Assembly: GCF_030052815.1 (NCBI RefSeq)
Contig: NC_079498.1
Coordinates: 69,178,992-69,242,991 of the forward strand
DNA: 64,000 nucleotides
Reading direction: 5' to 3'
Source: Hevea brasiliensis
Lineage: Eukaryota > Streptophyta > Magnoliopsida > Malpighiales > Euphorbiaceae
Each line of letters begins with the position of its first letter. The stretch's first letter is position 1. Positions 33,386 through 44,948 of this stretch are shown here, in pieces. Both the position numbers and the translations under genes were made by a program. The notes beneath the pieces are model-generated. The model did not search any database. It was not told the DNA's origin and saw only the letters and a program-made list of their open reading frames with translations.

Positions 33386-35502
33386 CAGTTTGATGCCCAG
33401 AAATCTGGGTTAAGTCCAATCCGGCAGCCATGATTCAAATAGCTATAACTTGAGCTAAAAAAATCCAATTGGAGTGATTCAAGAAGGAGAATAAAGTTAA
33501 GACAATAGGGAACATTTTCTGTGAAGAAAGCTTAGCCAAATTCTAACAGTAAAATGACCAATGGAACAGTGCAACATAAGACACTTAAAACTGAAAATTT
33601 GCAAATTTGCCTAAAAGACTTAGAATTTGAGTAAACAACCAAAACTAACAAATTTAGTAACCAAAATATGGTATGTGGGTGAAGTTGGAATTCCCATACC
33701 TATTAAGCCTTAGAAAGTCAACAAATTGACTTGAATAGTATCGTGAATAGTAACCTCGAAATACAAAATTTAAAGAACGTCAAGTTTAGCATATTAAAGC
33801 TAGGTATAAGTGAATTTGAATTTATTTTTGGATTTACAATGAGTTATGATACTGAAACACTGTGAAACTATGTGTTTCAGTTGAAAAGAACACCGAAAAA
33901 GAAACCGAGACATCGAGTCAAGGCCAAGAGGCGGCTCGTATAAGGTTTGTGCACAACTAACTATTTTGTTACTTTTCACTTCTAAATTGATTTGAACAAG
34001 TTTATTTTATGATTTATAATTTTGTTGTGTTGAGGATTTTAATTTATTGATTGAAATTGTGTAAATTAAATGTAAATTTTCTTATACATTTGAGGATTTA
34101 TTGCATGGTTTTGAGGATTATAAATTTTAAATTTGATGTGTTGCCAACCTTGAGCATGAATTTATGATGATTAATTATGTTGATGATTTGTAAACACTTT
34201 GTAAATAGAAATTGTTTTGAATATGATTTGAAACCACAGTTGACATGGCAAAATATGTTGTGAATTCTCATTAGCTTGTCTAGTGAGATATCTCCTCCAC
34301 TAGATGGGGCGAGTTCCTTCCTCTCTGACTTGCCAGTTGGGGAAGAGCTTGAATGAGTACTCATATATACTAGCTAGTCTTTGTTCCTCCCTTTTAGCCT
34401 CGGTTATTTGGAGAGTGTGAAATGTCGTGGTGTATAACACGGCATCTATTTGAATTTTGAGTCATGGGTTCAACTGTGTGAATTGTTGGCAACGCCCTTT
34501 AAATTATGCATAGTTTGATAAATTGTGGTTGAAATAAATAATTTGTCAGTGATTCAAAATATTTTTGTATTGTTTCGGGATTTAAAAGAAATGTAGATAA
34601 ATAGTTACTATTTGATCAAAATGTTATTCAAATGAATATTTGCATGAATGAAAATATTGATTTCTGAATGTTATAAATTTTGAAGAATTTAGAAATTTCA
34701 AATTTTTATTTGTTATGAATTGTCAAGCATAACTTGTATTAAGTTTTAAATTATTAGTTTGTGCACCACTGAGTTCACCACTCAGCGATAGCTTTGTATG
34801 CTATCGCAGGTGAAAGAAAATATAAAGCAGCTGAGCAAGATTACTGAAAGACATAGTGAGACTATCTTCGAGTATATCATAGGTATACCCTTGTACTTTA
34901 GATTTTGATGTAATTTTGTAATTATATGTATGAAATTTACTTTGAGCAGTTATACCAACTCTTTTGTAATATATTTTTAGATTGTAATAAAATACAAATT
35001 ATTATAAGGTTATCTTGAAATTTTATGTATTTATAAAGTTTTGCACTACTAAATTTTTAATGATCCCATGAATGTAAATATTAATTTTGTTAGCATAATG
35101 AGATGTTTCAATATTTGATTTGATTTAAACTGTGTATTGAGTTGCTTGTGTTGATTTGTAAAATGAAATTGATTAATGAAGTTGTGATGGAGAAATATAT
35201 TGGGAGTGTCTTTATTTTCAGGTTTTGAAGAACTGTTTTCTCAAAATACAGACGGTACTCTGCCGTAATTTTTATAAAAATTACGGAGATTTTAAATATC
35301 TAAAAATTTGATTTATGTTTGGACTTTAAATAAAGGTTTTTAATATCTGAAAAAAAAAATTTACCCACCAATTTAAAAATGAAAGAAAATTGTTTTAAAA
35401 TCCCTTGTAGTATATTTAATGGGTTACCGGTAGGAGAAGTACGGTAATTCATTAGGTGTATTACGGGAGCATGTTACATCTTACGAGGAGTAGGGTGTGA
35501 CA
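33386..35502 (+). repeat. Gypsy-D LTR, middle and end
   Basis: It ends GTGTGACA at 35502 and is followed by a primer site, so it is the 3' portion of a 5' LTR. From 33706 on it matches 43158-44948. The LTR start is missing at its left side; the start present at 40930-42221 in the opposite direction is the likely missing part. Confidence 0.8.
34769..34807 (+). other. Conserved tandem hairpin of the LTR, copy 6
   Basis: CTGAGT (34769-34774) / ACTCAG (34780-34785), then GCGATAGC (34785-34792) / GCTATCGC (34800-34807). Both stems are perfect. The U-G pair of copy 1 is U-A here. Confidence 0.8.
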
Positions 35503-35510
35503 TGTTTTAG

Positions 35511-35522
35511 TGGTATCAGAGC
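35511..35522 (+). other. Gypsy-D primer binding site
   Basis: TGGTATCAGAGC, 8 nt after the LTR end. Confidence 0.9.
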
Positions 35523-35693
35523 TAGTTTTTAAAGTAAATTTTGAACTATGAATTTGAAATATTTTTCGATAAGTACAACTGCTCGAAGGTTTGATACATA
35601 TAGTACATTTACATCATAAATATGAACTAACAGGGAGAAATCTCCTTGTGTTGGTTGTATAGGAAATAGAAAAAAAAAATCCTGTGAACAGAT

Positions 35694-36337
35694 ATGGACA
35701 ACGAGGATAAAATGGTAGAGCATTCTGATACAGCTAACGTACAAGAAGAAGCCCCAGTTTCGCAGAGCGTTGGAGGTCCAACTGCACCTGTCCCTCCTAT
35801 ACAAATTACTGCACAAACGGCCCAGCAGATGGCCATGTTCTTTCAAAGAAATGGTGATAATCATCGACAGCCCAAGTACAAACCCAACCCCTTCAAGAGC
35901 AGCATGAAAAAGATAAAAGTGGGAAACCCATCGGTCAAAGTTCGAGTAGTAATTTGGGAAAGAGAAAAGATTTTGAGGGACCCCGAGCTCCAAAGTATGA
36001 CAGAGGCGAATCTTCAGGGTGGAAGCAACCAAGAGCCATTCGTCAAAGAACTAGAAGTTCCTACCCTATCCGTCTTTGTGACGTTTGTGCAAAATTACAC
36101 GGGGGAATATGCCATAGGGTCACTGGAGCCTGCTTCAATTGTGGTGGAATTGGACATTTTGCCCGAGATTGTACTAGCGCATGTCGATTTATGCCACATA
36201 CTACACCAGAGGAATCAGTTCAAGATTCTGATTTTAGAGGCTCACTAATAGTTAGTAGGGGCAGAGGTAGAAGTAGAGACAGCACTTCGGGTAATCCTCG
36301 CACAATGGACCAACCCGAGCAGAGGAATACATTATAA
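35694..36337 (+). pseudogene. Gypsy-D gag remnant
   Basis: ATG at 35694 (MDNEDKMVEHSD), then the PPIQITAQTAQQMAMFFQ segment shared with Gypsy-1 and Gypsy-E. As in Gypsy-1, the central gag domain is missing. After a frame change the basic linker and an intact CCHC knuckle CFNCGGIGHFARDC (36131-36172) follow. It is non-functional as a gag because the core domain is absent. Confidence 0.75.
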
Positions 36338-36349
36338 AGAGGGAACGCA

Positions 36350-36789
36350 ATGCATCGAGGGGAAGAAGCAGAGACTTCAGATGTAGTTGCCGGTATGTTC
36401 TTAACTTGTGAAAGGAATAATTATGTACTATTTGATTTCGGCTCTACTTATTTATATGCTAATGCAAAATTATATGTTCTACTGCTATTCCCTTGCATGG
36501 AGATAAATTTTAATGTGTTAGTAATTAGTCTTTTAGGATAAGAATTGCGATAATAAGCGTGATAGGAATTAATTTTGGAAAAGTTTCTAGTGAGAGACAT
36601 CTCCTAGACTACAATAAATTATAAAGTTAATTAGTAAGCCTAATTAGGTACGGCAAGAGGACCTAAAAGTAAGTTATAACAATATATCTGCCCTAGATGG
36701 AAGTAAAGGTATTACTATTGATAGATGTCAGTAAATACCATAATCAAAATAAGTTTAAGATATTAGTGGATTTGAATGAAATAAGACTG
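36350..36789 (+). repeat. Gypsy-D protease remnant and non-coding internal sequence
   Basis: Protease-like FDFGSTYLY at about 36430-36456, with stops from 36540 on. 36418-36780 is collinear with 2443-2810 of Gypsy-1. The element is cut by Gypsy-Y at 36790. Confidence 0.7.
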
Positions 36790-39565
36790 TGACACCCCTT
36801 ACCCGTCTACAGTGTAGCCGAGCAAGTTATGCCACTCAGTGTGTCGGAACACCAATTCATGTTTCAATTTCAATTAATCCCTTTTTATTTATTTATTTAT
36901 AATTTTTGATAAATCTAAATTTTTCCACAAATTTTATAGAAAATCCGGCAGAGTGCCGGCTATAAATTGGAAAACAGTTCTTCTGAACCTGTTTAAAAAC
37001 ACTTCCAATATAATTATAATCTCAATCTCAGTCAACCACCAATATTTTTCAACAATTTCTCAAATCAATTCAGTATCTCAAAATTCACATTCATCTCATA
37101 TCACACCCAATTCAATGAGAAATACTCATATTTATTTCTGAACACAGCTCATGGGTAATTACAGCAAAAATATGATTACATGAGTTTATAATATACATAA
37201 CAAAAGTTTACAAATACAAAAGACTTAGGTAGCCCAATGTCCTACCAATGCACTGCAATTGTGATGTGACTTTGAACTTTGAGTGTAGATCTGAAAACTC
37301 ACCCTATATGAGGTCTGCTGGACTCCCCAACTATGTCTCCAGTACCTGCGCGTGGCAAAAGCGACGCGCTAAGCAATTCTGCTTAGTGGTAATAATATAA
37401 AATAAAATAAAATAAAATAAAAACATGTATGTAGAATGTATGTTTACATTTTTAGTAGACTTAATTTCAAATATTTATTGCAATATTATTCGATTAAAGT
37501 TTGGTAAGATTTATTAACATTGCCCGAGTAACCTATACTAGTTGACTGGACTGGATAAACGGGTAAACTGGTATTGGGTACTAAGTACCTCAGACCATCA
37601 CACCATCGGTCACATTGTGTCTTCCAGTGTGCAACGGAACAGCTAATAAGCTGTAATAATTATCGGGGATTAAACCCAAGTATAATAACTCAATATCATA
37701 GCCAAAGGCTATTATGTCATAGAGTGGCATGGAAAGCCATGAAATACAGAATGGCATGAAGCCATATGCAGTACTGCTAACAGAACCCTATTGGCATGCC
37801 AACCTATCCAAACCAATCACATTAGGCCTACTAGGGCATTTAACACTTTTCATTTATGTAATTCTTTGAAATTGAAATTTTATGATTACTATTTATTTTA
37901 TTGGTCAACCAAAATGTTGACTTTTGCATTAGCAATAGGTAAATTAGTTTAAATATCATCAACATACCACATTTTGCATTTTAAACTTGTTGGTATTGGT
38001 TGCCAATACCATCTCTAAGCTTAATGTGAATTGGACAGAATTTTTAGTTTTCAAGCTTTGGTTTTACTGTTCCATTAGTCACTTTTGCAGTGGGAAGGAA
38101 AAATGATCAACATGAAAGTTGTTCCTTATTTTGTCTAGTTGAATTTTGGTCAAATTGTTTTGGTTTTCTGGGCATAGTTTCTTCACCAAAGTTGTGCCAT
38201 TATGTGTCTAGTTTCATGTCCAATTGTCCTTGCACCAATTGGACCTCTATAATTCAAGTTATTGCTGCCCAAACCTGCTGGACTCATGTCCAATTCTGCA
38301 GGTCACCAAGGGCAGCCACACTAATCTCAATTCCCACTATATAAACCACTTCATTTCTTGTTTACACATCACTAAATGGTCACTAATTGACCATTAAAAT
38401 TCACTTTCACCATTACATGTTCAAAGTCTTCATTTTATACTCAAACCCTAACCCTATCATCTCCAATCTTGCATTTAACTAGCATTTCATCATTTTACTT
38501 GAGAGACTATTGTTAAGGCAGCCCTATTACCATTTTAGCTCCATGAAAATCATCAAAACCTTACCACATCCATGGCTGCCAAAATTATAGGATGGGCATA
38601 CACATGATATTTATTAAATTTCTTTGCACTTTTACACTCAATCATGCTCCTTCAACATGAATTTAAAGAGAAAATCTAATTTAAGTCACTAACCTTTAAT
38701 GGAGCTAATCTCAAGCCTATAAGAACTCTTCTTTTACTCTTCCTTTTGCTACCAAAAACTTCACCAAGCTGAAATATCAAGGTTTTATGTTGACACTTAG
38801 GGTTTTTGTTGAAAGAAAGCTAGGGAAAATGAAGATTTAGAAAGTTTGTTAATGGAGGAGTGAGGGAGGAGGTGTAGGACGTTTTGAAGAAGAAGAAAAG
38901 GGCTGCTATTTTTTCTAGAATTCTGCCTCCTTTTCTCTATTTTAATGTATTTTAATTGTCTTGCTTTAATTTGATTGGCCATAGCATTTTTAATTACCTC
39001 ATGCTTACATAAGCATGAAGTAATAAATCCCATTATTTTCATTTTCTTTTCTTTTATTGCCTATTCATTTTTAAATAAATTTTCATTAATATTTGTTCAT
39101 ATTTTATGTCATATAATTCACTTGCATAAATGGACAAGTTGGTCAAAAATCATCTCTAAAGACGAAATGACCAAAATGCCCTCCGTTTGGCTTAACGGGC
39201 CAAAATTGTCTGTACCAATTGAAAATTTTTTTGAAGTATTTTCTTGGTATTCTAATGCCATAAGAACCTCAATAACCCTTCTCTGGAGTCCCAGAAATTA
39301 TTTTATAATTTTTACTCTGGGTCTAGGGCTCTTAGTTGCGAGAACCGTAACTTCTCACTAAATTACCTATCGCTAGGGCACCGGCTCATTTAACTTGGTT
39401 GTATTTTATTTCTAAAATTTTTGCTAAATTTTTCTTATTAATATTTGAGTTAATTATGGTTCCTCACTTTAGTTTAAATATTTTTCCGGACGTTCTAGCT
39501 GTCCGGACCAATACTGGTCACTAGAATAGTAAACTGTATGGACTAGCTAAAGTGAGGATGTTACA
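36790..39565 (-). repeat. Gypsy-Y 3' LTR (2776 bp)
   Basis: On the minus strand it starts TGTAACATCC at 39565, right after a polypurine tract, and ends GGGGTGTCA at 36790. It is a different LTR family from Gypsy-1/B: the start and end sequences differ, but it shares the two conserved structural elements. A TAAAA-type microsatellite lies at about 37398-37421. Confidence 0.85.
37348..37386 (-). other. Conserved tandem hairpin of the LTR, copy 7 (most diverged in sequence)
   Basis: Plus-strand arms GCGCGT (37348-37353) / ACGCGC (37364-37369) and CTAAGCA (37369-37375) / TGCTTAG (37380-37386). Both stems are perfect although several bases in each arm differ from every other copy. This is the strongest covariation example. 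Confidence 0.8.
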
Positions 39566-40925
39566 ACTCTTCCCCTCTAATAAAAATTTCGTCCTCGAAA
39601 TTTACCTGAGGTAAACAGTTGAGGGAACTATTTCCTCATCATCTCTTCACTTTCCCAAGTTGCCTCTTCAGTGTTGTGGTGCCTCCAAAGCACTTTCACC
39701 AGTGGAATTTGTTTATTTCTCAGTTCCTTCACTTTTCGAGCTAGGATCCGTATAGGTTCTTCTGTATATGTCAAGTCCGATTAGATTTCAATCTCTTCCA
39801 TGGAAATGACATGTGAAGGGTCTGAGCGATATCTTCTCAGCATAGAAACATGGAATACATTATGGATTTTATCCAATTCTGGTGGTAAAGCTAGCTGATA
39901 AGCCACTGGTCCCACACGTTCAATGACTTCATATGGGCTAATGAACCTAGGGCTTAACTTACCCTTTCTCCCAAACCTCAGTACTTTCTTCCACGGTGAG
40001 ATTTTGAGAAACACTTTATCGCTAACTGCATACTCTATCTCTTTTCTCTTCAAGTCGGCATATGATTTCTGTCTATCTGAGGCAACCTTTAGGTTAGCTT
40101 TGATTATCTTCACTTTCTCCTCAGTCTGTTTCACCAGGTCTGGTCCTACCAGCTTATCTTCACCCAATTCAGTCCAACATATTGGGGTTCTACATTTCCT
40201 CCCATACAGTGCTTCATACGGAGCCATCTGAATGCTAGATTGATAGCTATTATTATATGCGAATTTTGCCAGTGGGAGATATCTATCCCAACTCCCCTCA
40301 AACTTAATAACACAACTCCTTAGCATATCCTCCAGGATCTATCACATAATTCACATTGTTACTATCATTTCAATTTATTAATTGCGAAAATTTAATTAGT
40401 TCTTAGGTTTACCTGGATTACTCGTTCTGACTGTCCATTCGTCTTGGGATGAAAAGCAGTGCTAAAATGAAGTTGTGTGCCCAAGACTTCTTGCAACTTT
40501 TTCCAAAATCTCGATGTAAACCTTGGGTCTCGGTTAGATATGATGGAAAGTGGGATTCCATGCAGTCTAACTATCTCACTAATATACAATTCTGCTAGAT
40601 TCTCCAGTGAGTAGTCAGTCCTAGTTGGCAGAAAATGTGCTGACTTCGTCAATCTATCCACTATCACCCATACTGCATCATGCTTCCTTTGGGTGAGGGG
40701 TAGACCACTAACAAAATCCATAGTGACCCGGTCCCATTTCCATGCAGGTATGCTTATAGGCTGCACCAATCCTGATGGAGCTTGATGTTCTGCTTTAACT
40801 TGCTGACATGTCAAACACTTAGTCACATAGTCAACTATATCCCTTTTCATACCAGGCCACCAATAATGAGGCTTCAAATCATTATACATTTTTGTGCTCC
40901 CCGGGTGCATAGCATAAACACTAGT
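39566..40925 (-). pseudogene. Gypsy-Y integrase, truncated
   Basis: Minus strand from about 40925. The zinc-binding part is [20 protein letters not shown] and [12 protein letters not shown]. The core has [10 protein letters not shown] (first Asp), [12 protein letters not shown] (second Asp) and [14 protein letters not shown] (third residue, Glu), so all three catalytic residues are present. A break near 40330-40400 (an AT-rich insertion ending the frame) precedes the second half 39781-40326 (FAYNNSYQSS, LYGRKCRTPICW, GKLSPRFISPYEV, LRRYRSDPSHV). Everything upstream (gag, protease, RT, RNase H) is missing: the reading starts abruptly where LTR-like sequence begins. A polypurine tract (39566-39585) follows, next to the pre-PPT palindrome. 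Confidence 0.85.
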
Positions 40926-40929
40926 GAAA

Positions 40930-42221
40930 AGGGCTGCTACCTGCAGCATGACCCTAAGCAATCCGAATTTGCATTTGGTTCCAACACTTCTAACATATTC
41001 CAATTGGTCACAAATGACTATTTTTCAGTTCAAACTAGGTCAAACACACCATTTAACATAGTCTCACTTTTTTGTCTTCTAAAACCCTAGGTGCCAAACC
41101 CTAATTTTCATGCTTAGCTCAATTCATGCAATTTAAACATACAAATCACCTATATAACATTAATTCACCAAGATTTCATGTTTAATCTAACTAAACACCA
41201 TCAAACTCTAGGGTACCATGGCTGCTAAAATTTTCTACTCATCATGCATGCAAGATTATTTTCATTTTCTTCACAATTTCCATGCATCTCAACTAAATTT
41301 CAAGTAGTATTTAAAGATTTAAAACCAATTTATACATACCTTGATTTATGGATTCTCTAATTCTCCAAGTCTCCTTCTTTTCTTCTTCTTTTTATTACTA
41401 ATCACTCCACCAAGGTCTAAAATCAAACTTTAATGTTGGTGGTTAGGGGTTTTATGGTGAGGAAGGGAGGAGAAATCAAGCTTTTAAGGGTTAAAAATGG
41501 TGGAATTGTGAGAGAATTAGAGAAAAAGAGAGAGTGATGGAAACAAGAAGAAGAAGACCACTTTTTCTTTTTATTTTTTTTGTCTTATTTTTGTAATATT
41601 TATCCTAACTTTTTCATATTTTAAAATTATAATATTAATGAGGTCATGCTTGCATCGCCACGATGATGTCATAAGTCCTTTTAATTTAATTTTCTTTTCC
41701 TTTTGTTTTTCCCATACTTTTTTAATTTAATTCCATATTTCAAAATTTTCATTTCTCAGATTTTATTGGACAGTTAGGTCAGGAGTCAGCTCTAGGGGTG
41801 AATTGACTAAATTGCCCCTCGCCGGTTCGACCCAGTTTGTGAATAATTCAATATTTCTTCCGGATCTCTGACCTAATTATTTAACTTGCTTAACAATTCT
41901 TTTCTGTGATTTTCTCTTTTCCACTGTGTTCGCAATAGTCCTAAGGACCGCAGCGTCATATTTTTCGGTTCGAAATTTGAGTTTAGACTGACCTCGCAGT
42001 CACTTCCCGGGAAGGTCATTCATCGCTGTGACTCCCGGCTCAGTTAACCTTTTATATTCTGTTTTTCCTATTTTTACTTTTCTATCTGGTAATCACTATT
42101 TATTTTCGATCAGGGCTTTTCTAGGTGTCTTAAACATAGTTCTAATCCTCTTAATTGTCCGGACCGATATCGGTCACCGAAACAGTAACATATACCAGGC
42201 TATGCAAATAGGGGTGTTACA
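40930..42221 (-). repeat. LTR start piece of the 33165-42221 insertion
   Basis: On the minus strand it begins TGTAACACCCCTATTTGCAT at 42221. It continues about 1.29 kb until it meets integrase sequence near 40925. It is followed on the right by the CTCCC duplication. Confidence 0.75.
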
Positions 42222-42457
42222 CTCCCTATGGTCAGGGAGGTCAAATCATCGTGCACAGTACACACCACAATAATGAAACTTCCGAAAGGGCCATAACAAA
42301 TAAAAACTTAGATTTAACCTCTAATAAGAGGAGAATCTAAGCCTGTGCACATACTATGGTAATCAAAACAAAGCTAACTCCATTGTCTCTTTAACAAATG
42401 AGAAAGACGAGTAATAACCTAGTCAAGCATCTATAGTGAGATATAAAACAATATCAT
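42222..42457 (-). repeat. Gypsy-E 3' LTR, second piece
   Basis: Collinear with about 61526-61753 of the 5' LTR. It lies between two insertions. Confidence 0.85.
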
Positions 42458-42536
42458 TGTAACGATCAGGCTCTAACCACTAGAGGAATTGTCCGCTTTG
42501 GCCATAAGCCTCACGGTTTTGTCCCATAGGTGGAAT

Positions 42537-42613
42537 GGAGAACTTTCCAGGAGGTCACACCCATCCTAGGATTTCTCTTAAGCGAGCATGCTTAACCCTG
42601 GAGTTCTTCCAAC
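42537..42613 (-). other. 5S rRNA-like region in the left Cassandra repeat
   Basis: Minus-strand GTTAAGCATGCTCGC and CTAGGATGGGTG correspond to the internal control region of 5S rRNA (RNA polymerase III boxes). A short insertion (GTGTGACC for GTGACC) lies just after box C. It is part of a retrotransposon, not a 5S gene. Confidence 0.85.
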
Positions 42614-42901
42614 TCTCCAGGCCATTTCACCAAAAGGCGCCTCTAGTGATTAGTTCTCCCATTTTATATATCATTACTTTTTGAGCCCAAGACCATCTCC
42701 GTGCTTTGCCGATGTGGGATTTGCCTAAGGGACCTTTCTCCCCCCCTTTCGGGACTCAGCGTCCTCGCTGAGGTTTGCCCCACCATCGCCCAAGAGGACA
42801 TGCGAGCGGCTCTGATACCAATTGTAACGATCGAGCTCTAACCATTAGAGGAATTATTCGCTTTGGCCATAAGCCTCACGGTTTTGTCCCATAGGTGGAA
42901 T

Positions 42902-42975
42902 GGAGAACTTCTCAGGAGGTCACCCATCCTAGGATTTCTCTCAAGCGAGCACGCTTAACCTTGGAGTTCTTCCAA
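42902..42975 (-). other. 5S rRNA-like region in the right Cassandra repeat
   Basis: Minus-strand GTTAAGCGTGCTCGC and TAGGATGGGTGACCTCCT. It is closer to authentic 5S rRNA than the left copy. Confidence 0.85.
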
Positions 42976-43100
42976 CTCTCTAGGCCATTCCAGCAAAAGG
43001 CGCTTCTAGTGATTAGTTCCTCCATTTTATATATCATTACTTTTTGAGCCCATGACCATCTCCATGCTTTACAGATCTGAGATTTGCCTAAGGGACCTTT

Positions 43101-43157
43101 AATTTGGACTATTTCTCAATTTGTGCGTGTCATCCTTGCTCAGGGGCCATGCTAACC
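43101..43157 (-). pseudogene. U6 snRNA 3'-half fragment fused to the Cassandra repeat
   Basis: On the minus strand the segment reads GTTAGCATGGCCCC, then GCAAGGATGACACGCACAAA, then GAGAAAT and GTCCAAATT. This follows plant U6 snRNA from about nucleotide 45 to its 3' end, with a few changes. It directly abuts the outer edge of the right Cassandra repeat at 43100/43101. The 5' half of U6 and any U6 promoter are missing, so this is not a working snRNA gene. Confidence 0.85.
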
Positions 43158-44948
43158 TATTAAGCCTTAGAAAGTCAATAAATTGACTTGAATAGTACCA
43201 TAAATAGTAACTCCAAAATGAAAATTTCCAAGAATATTAGTTTAAGCATATTTGGGCTAGAATTAAGTATTTATGAATTAATTATTGGATTTACTGTGAA
43301 ATAAGGTACTGAAATACTATAAATTTTGTGTTTCAGCTGAAAAAGACCCGGAAGGCCTAGAGGCGATTAAGTCCAGGTTTGTGCACAATAACTTTAAATT
43401 ATTGTTTTCCAACTGAAAACTTGATTTGTATACATTGTGTTAATTATGAGTTTTGAGAACTATGGTGTTGCCACTTGTTAATAGAAATTTGATTTTGAAA
43501 ATTGATTGTGTTTGTGCACAAAAATTTTTAAATTATAGTTTTCATAATAGAAATTGATTTGTTAGACATTGTGAATGTATATTGTTCATTATGGATTTCG
43601 AGAATGTTGTGTTGCCTATTCTACAATGGAAATTTGAAATGAAAATTATTTATTGATTTGTATGAAATATTTGAACATTATGGTTTTGAATTTAGTTATG
43701 GCTTTGAAAATCTTATTTGAAAAATAGTGTGTTGCCTACTTTGTAAATGAAAAGTTTGGAATGAAATATGATTTGTGAATTATATGAAATGTTTGAATAA
43801 CTTGATTTAAATTGTTTTTGATTCACACTGGGCATGACAATATTAATATGTTCCTCCTCCACTTGTGGGGTGAGTATGATATTTGATCAGTTTCCTCCCT
43901 CTCTGGCTTCCCAGTTTGAGGGGTGAGTGTGGATGAGTATTCATTAGCTAGCTAGCCACCTCCCTCATTGATTTCGATTAGTGAGGGTGTTTGCCTTGTC
44001 GTGATGTACACACGACATGTTCGGAAATTTTGTGTCATGGCCTAAGTTGTGTTATTGTTTGGAAACACTATATTTATTAAATTGTTTGATCAAGTTGCTC
44101 TATATTAAGCTTTGAAAATTATGGTTTGTTATAAATGTGATTTGAGAAAAAAAAAATTGTGAAATACGATTATGGGATTTTTGAATAATGATTTGTTCAT
44201 AAATGTTTTATATTATGCTTTATTGTGCACCACTGAGTATTTATATACTCAGCGATAGCTTTAACTTGCTGTCGCATATAGAAAAAAAGGACATAGCAGT
44301 AGAGCGAGCTGCTACAATTAGAGAGAAGCACAATTGAAGAATTTTTGTACCGGTATTTGTCTATACCCTGATAGTTTAGTTTGATGTAAATATGATAGTA
44401 TGCATATGTATCTCTGTAATTTGAGCAGTTGTACAGATAAAATTATAATAATATTATTTTTGAGATTTTGCATCTGTAAATTAACTTATGACTGTAAATT
44501 AATGATTTAAAATGTAATGTGCATGAGTTATGAAATGTTTTGAGATATTAATTCTTGATTTGAAATTTGGATTTTGAATTGAAGTGTTGCTATTGCTGTT
44601 GATTTGAAGTTTGGTGGCTGCAAATGAAGTTGTGATTGAGAAATATATTGGGAGTGTTTTTATTTTCAGGTTTTAAAGAACTGTTTTCTCAAAATATAGA
44701 CGGCAATCAGCCGAAATTTTTGTAAAAATTGCAGAGATTTTAAATATCCAAAAATTTGATTTATGTTTGGACTTTAAATAAAGGTTTTTAATATTTGAAA
44801 AAAATTTTACCCACCAATTCCAAAACGAACGAAAATTGTTTTAAAATTCCTTGTAGTATATTTAATGAATTATCGGTAGGTGAAGTACGATAATTCATTA
44901 GGTGTACTACGGGAACATGTTACATCTTACGAGGAGTAGGGTGTGACA
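43158..44948 (+). repeat. Gypsy-D-type LTR, 3' part
   Basis: Collinear with about 33706-35502, ending GTGTGACA at 44948. The LTR start is missing and replaced by the U6/Cassandra segment. ATTAT (44949-44953) to the right and ATCAT (42453-42457) to the left of the whole 42458-44948 block look like a 5-bp target duplication with one change. Confidence 0.75.
44233..44275 (+). other. Conserved tandem hairpin of the LTR, copy 8
   Basis: CTGAGTAT (44233-44240) / ATACTCAG (44245-44252), then GCGATAGC (44252-44259) / GCTGTCGC (44268-44275). Confidence 0.75.

Larger units (their letters stand above)
33165..42221 (-). mobile_element. Rearranged gypsy insertion (Gypsy-D with Gypsy-Y inside) in the Gypsy-E LTR
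   Basis: Flanked on both sides by CTCCC (33160-33164 and 42222-42226). The outer ends are an LTR end (GGTGTGACA on the minus strand at 33165) and an LTR start (TGTAACACCCC on the minus strand at 42221), so both ends belong to one minus-strand insertion. Inside, 33386-36789 runs in the plus direction and 36790-40925 in the minus direction. The simplest reading is an element with a second element inside it, followed by an inversion. Confidence 0.65.
42458..43100 (-). mobile_element. Cassandra-type TRIM with 5S rRNA-like LTRs
   Basis: Two direct terminal repeats of about 280 bp (42458-42737 and 42823-43100) flank an 85-bp interior. On the minus strand the interior begins with the primer site TGGTATCAGAGCC (42808-42820) and ends in a polypurine run (about 42738-42752). 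No coding region fits. Each repeat holds a stretch resembling the 3' half of plant 5S rRNA. Size, primer site and 5S content are diagnostic of Cassandra, a non-coding LTR element that relies on enzymes from other elements. Confidence 0.9.

Noticed and set aside
38975..39361. 128-codon open frame on +
   Set aside because: It lies inside the Gypsy-Y LTR, opposite to the element's direction. No family features.
42537..42975. 5S rRNA genes
   Set aside because: Only the 3' half resembles 5S, both are inside terminal repeats of a TRIM, and they carry changes. This is Cassandra, not an rRNA array.
43101..43157. Functional U6 snRNA gene
   Set aside because: The 5' half, the upstream element and the TATA box are missing.
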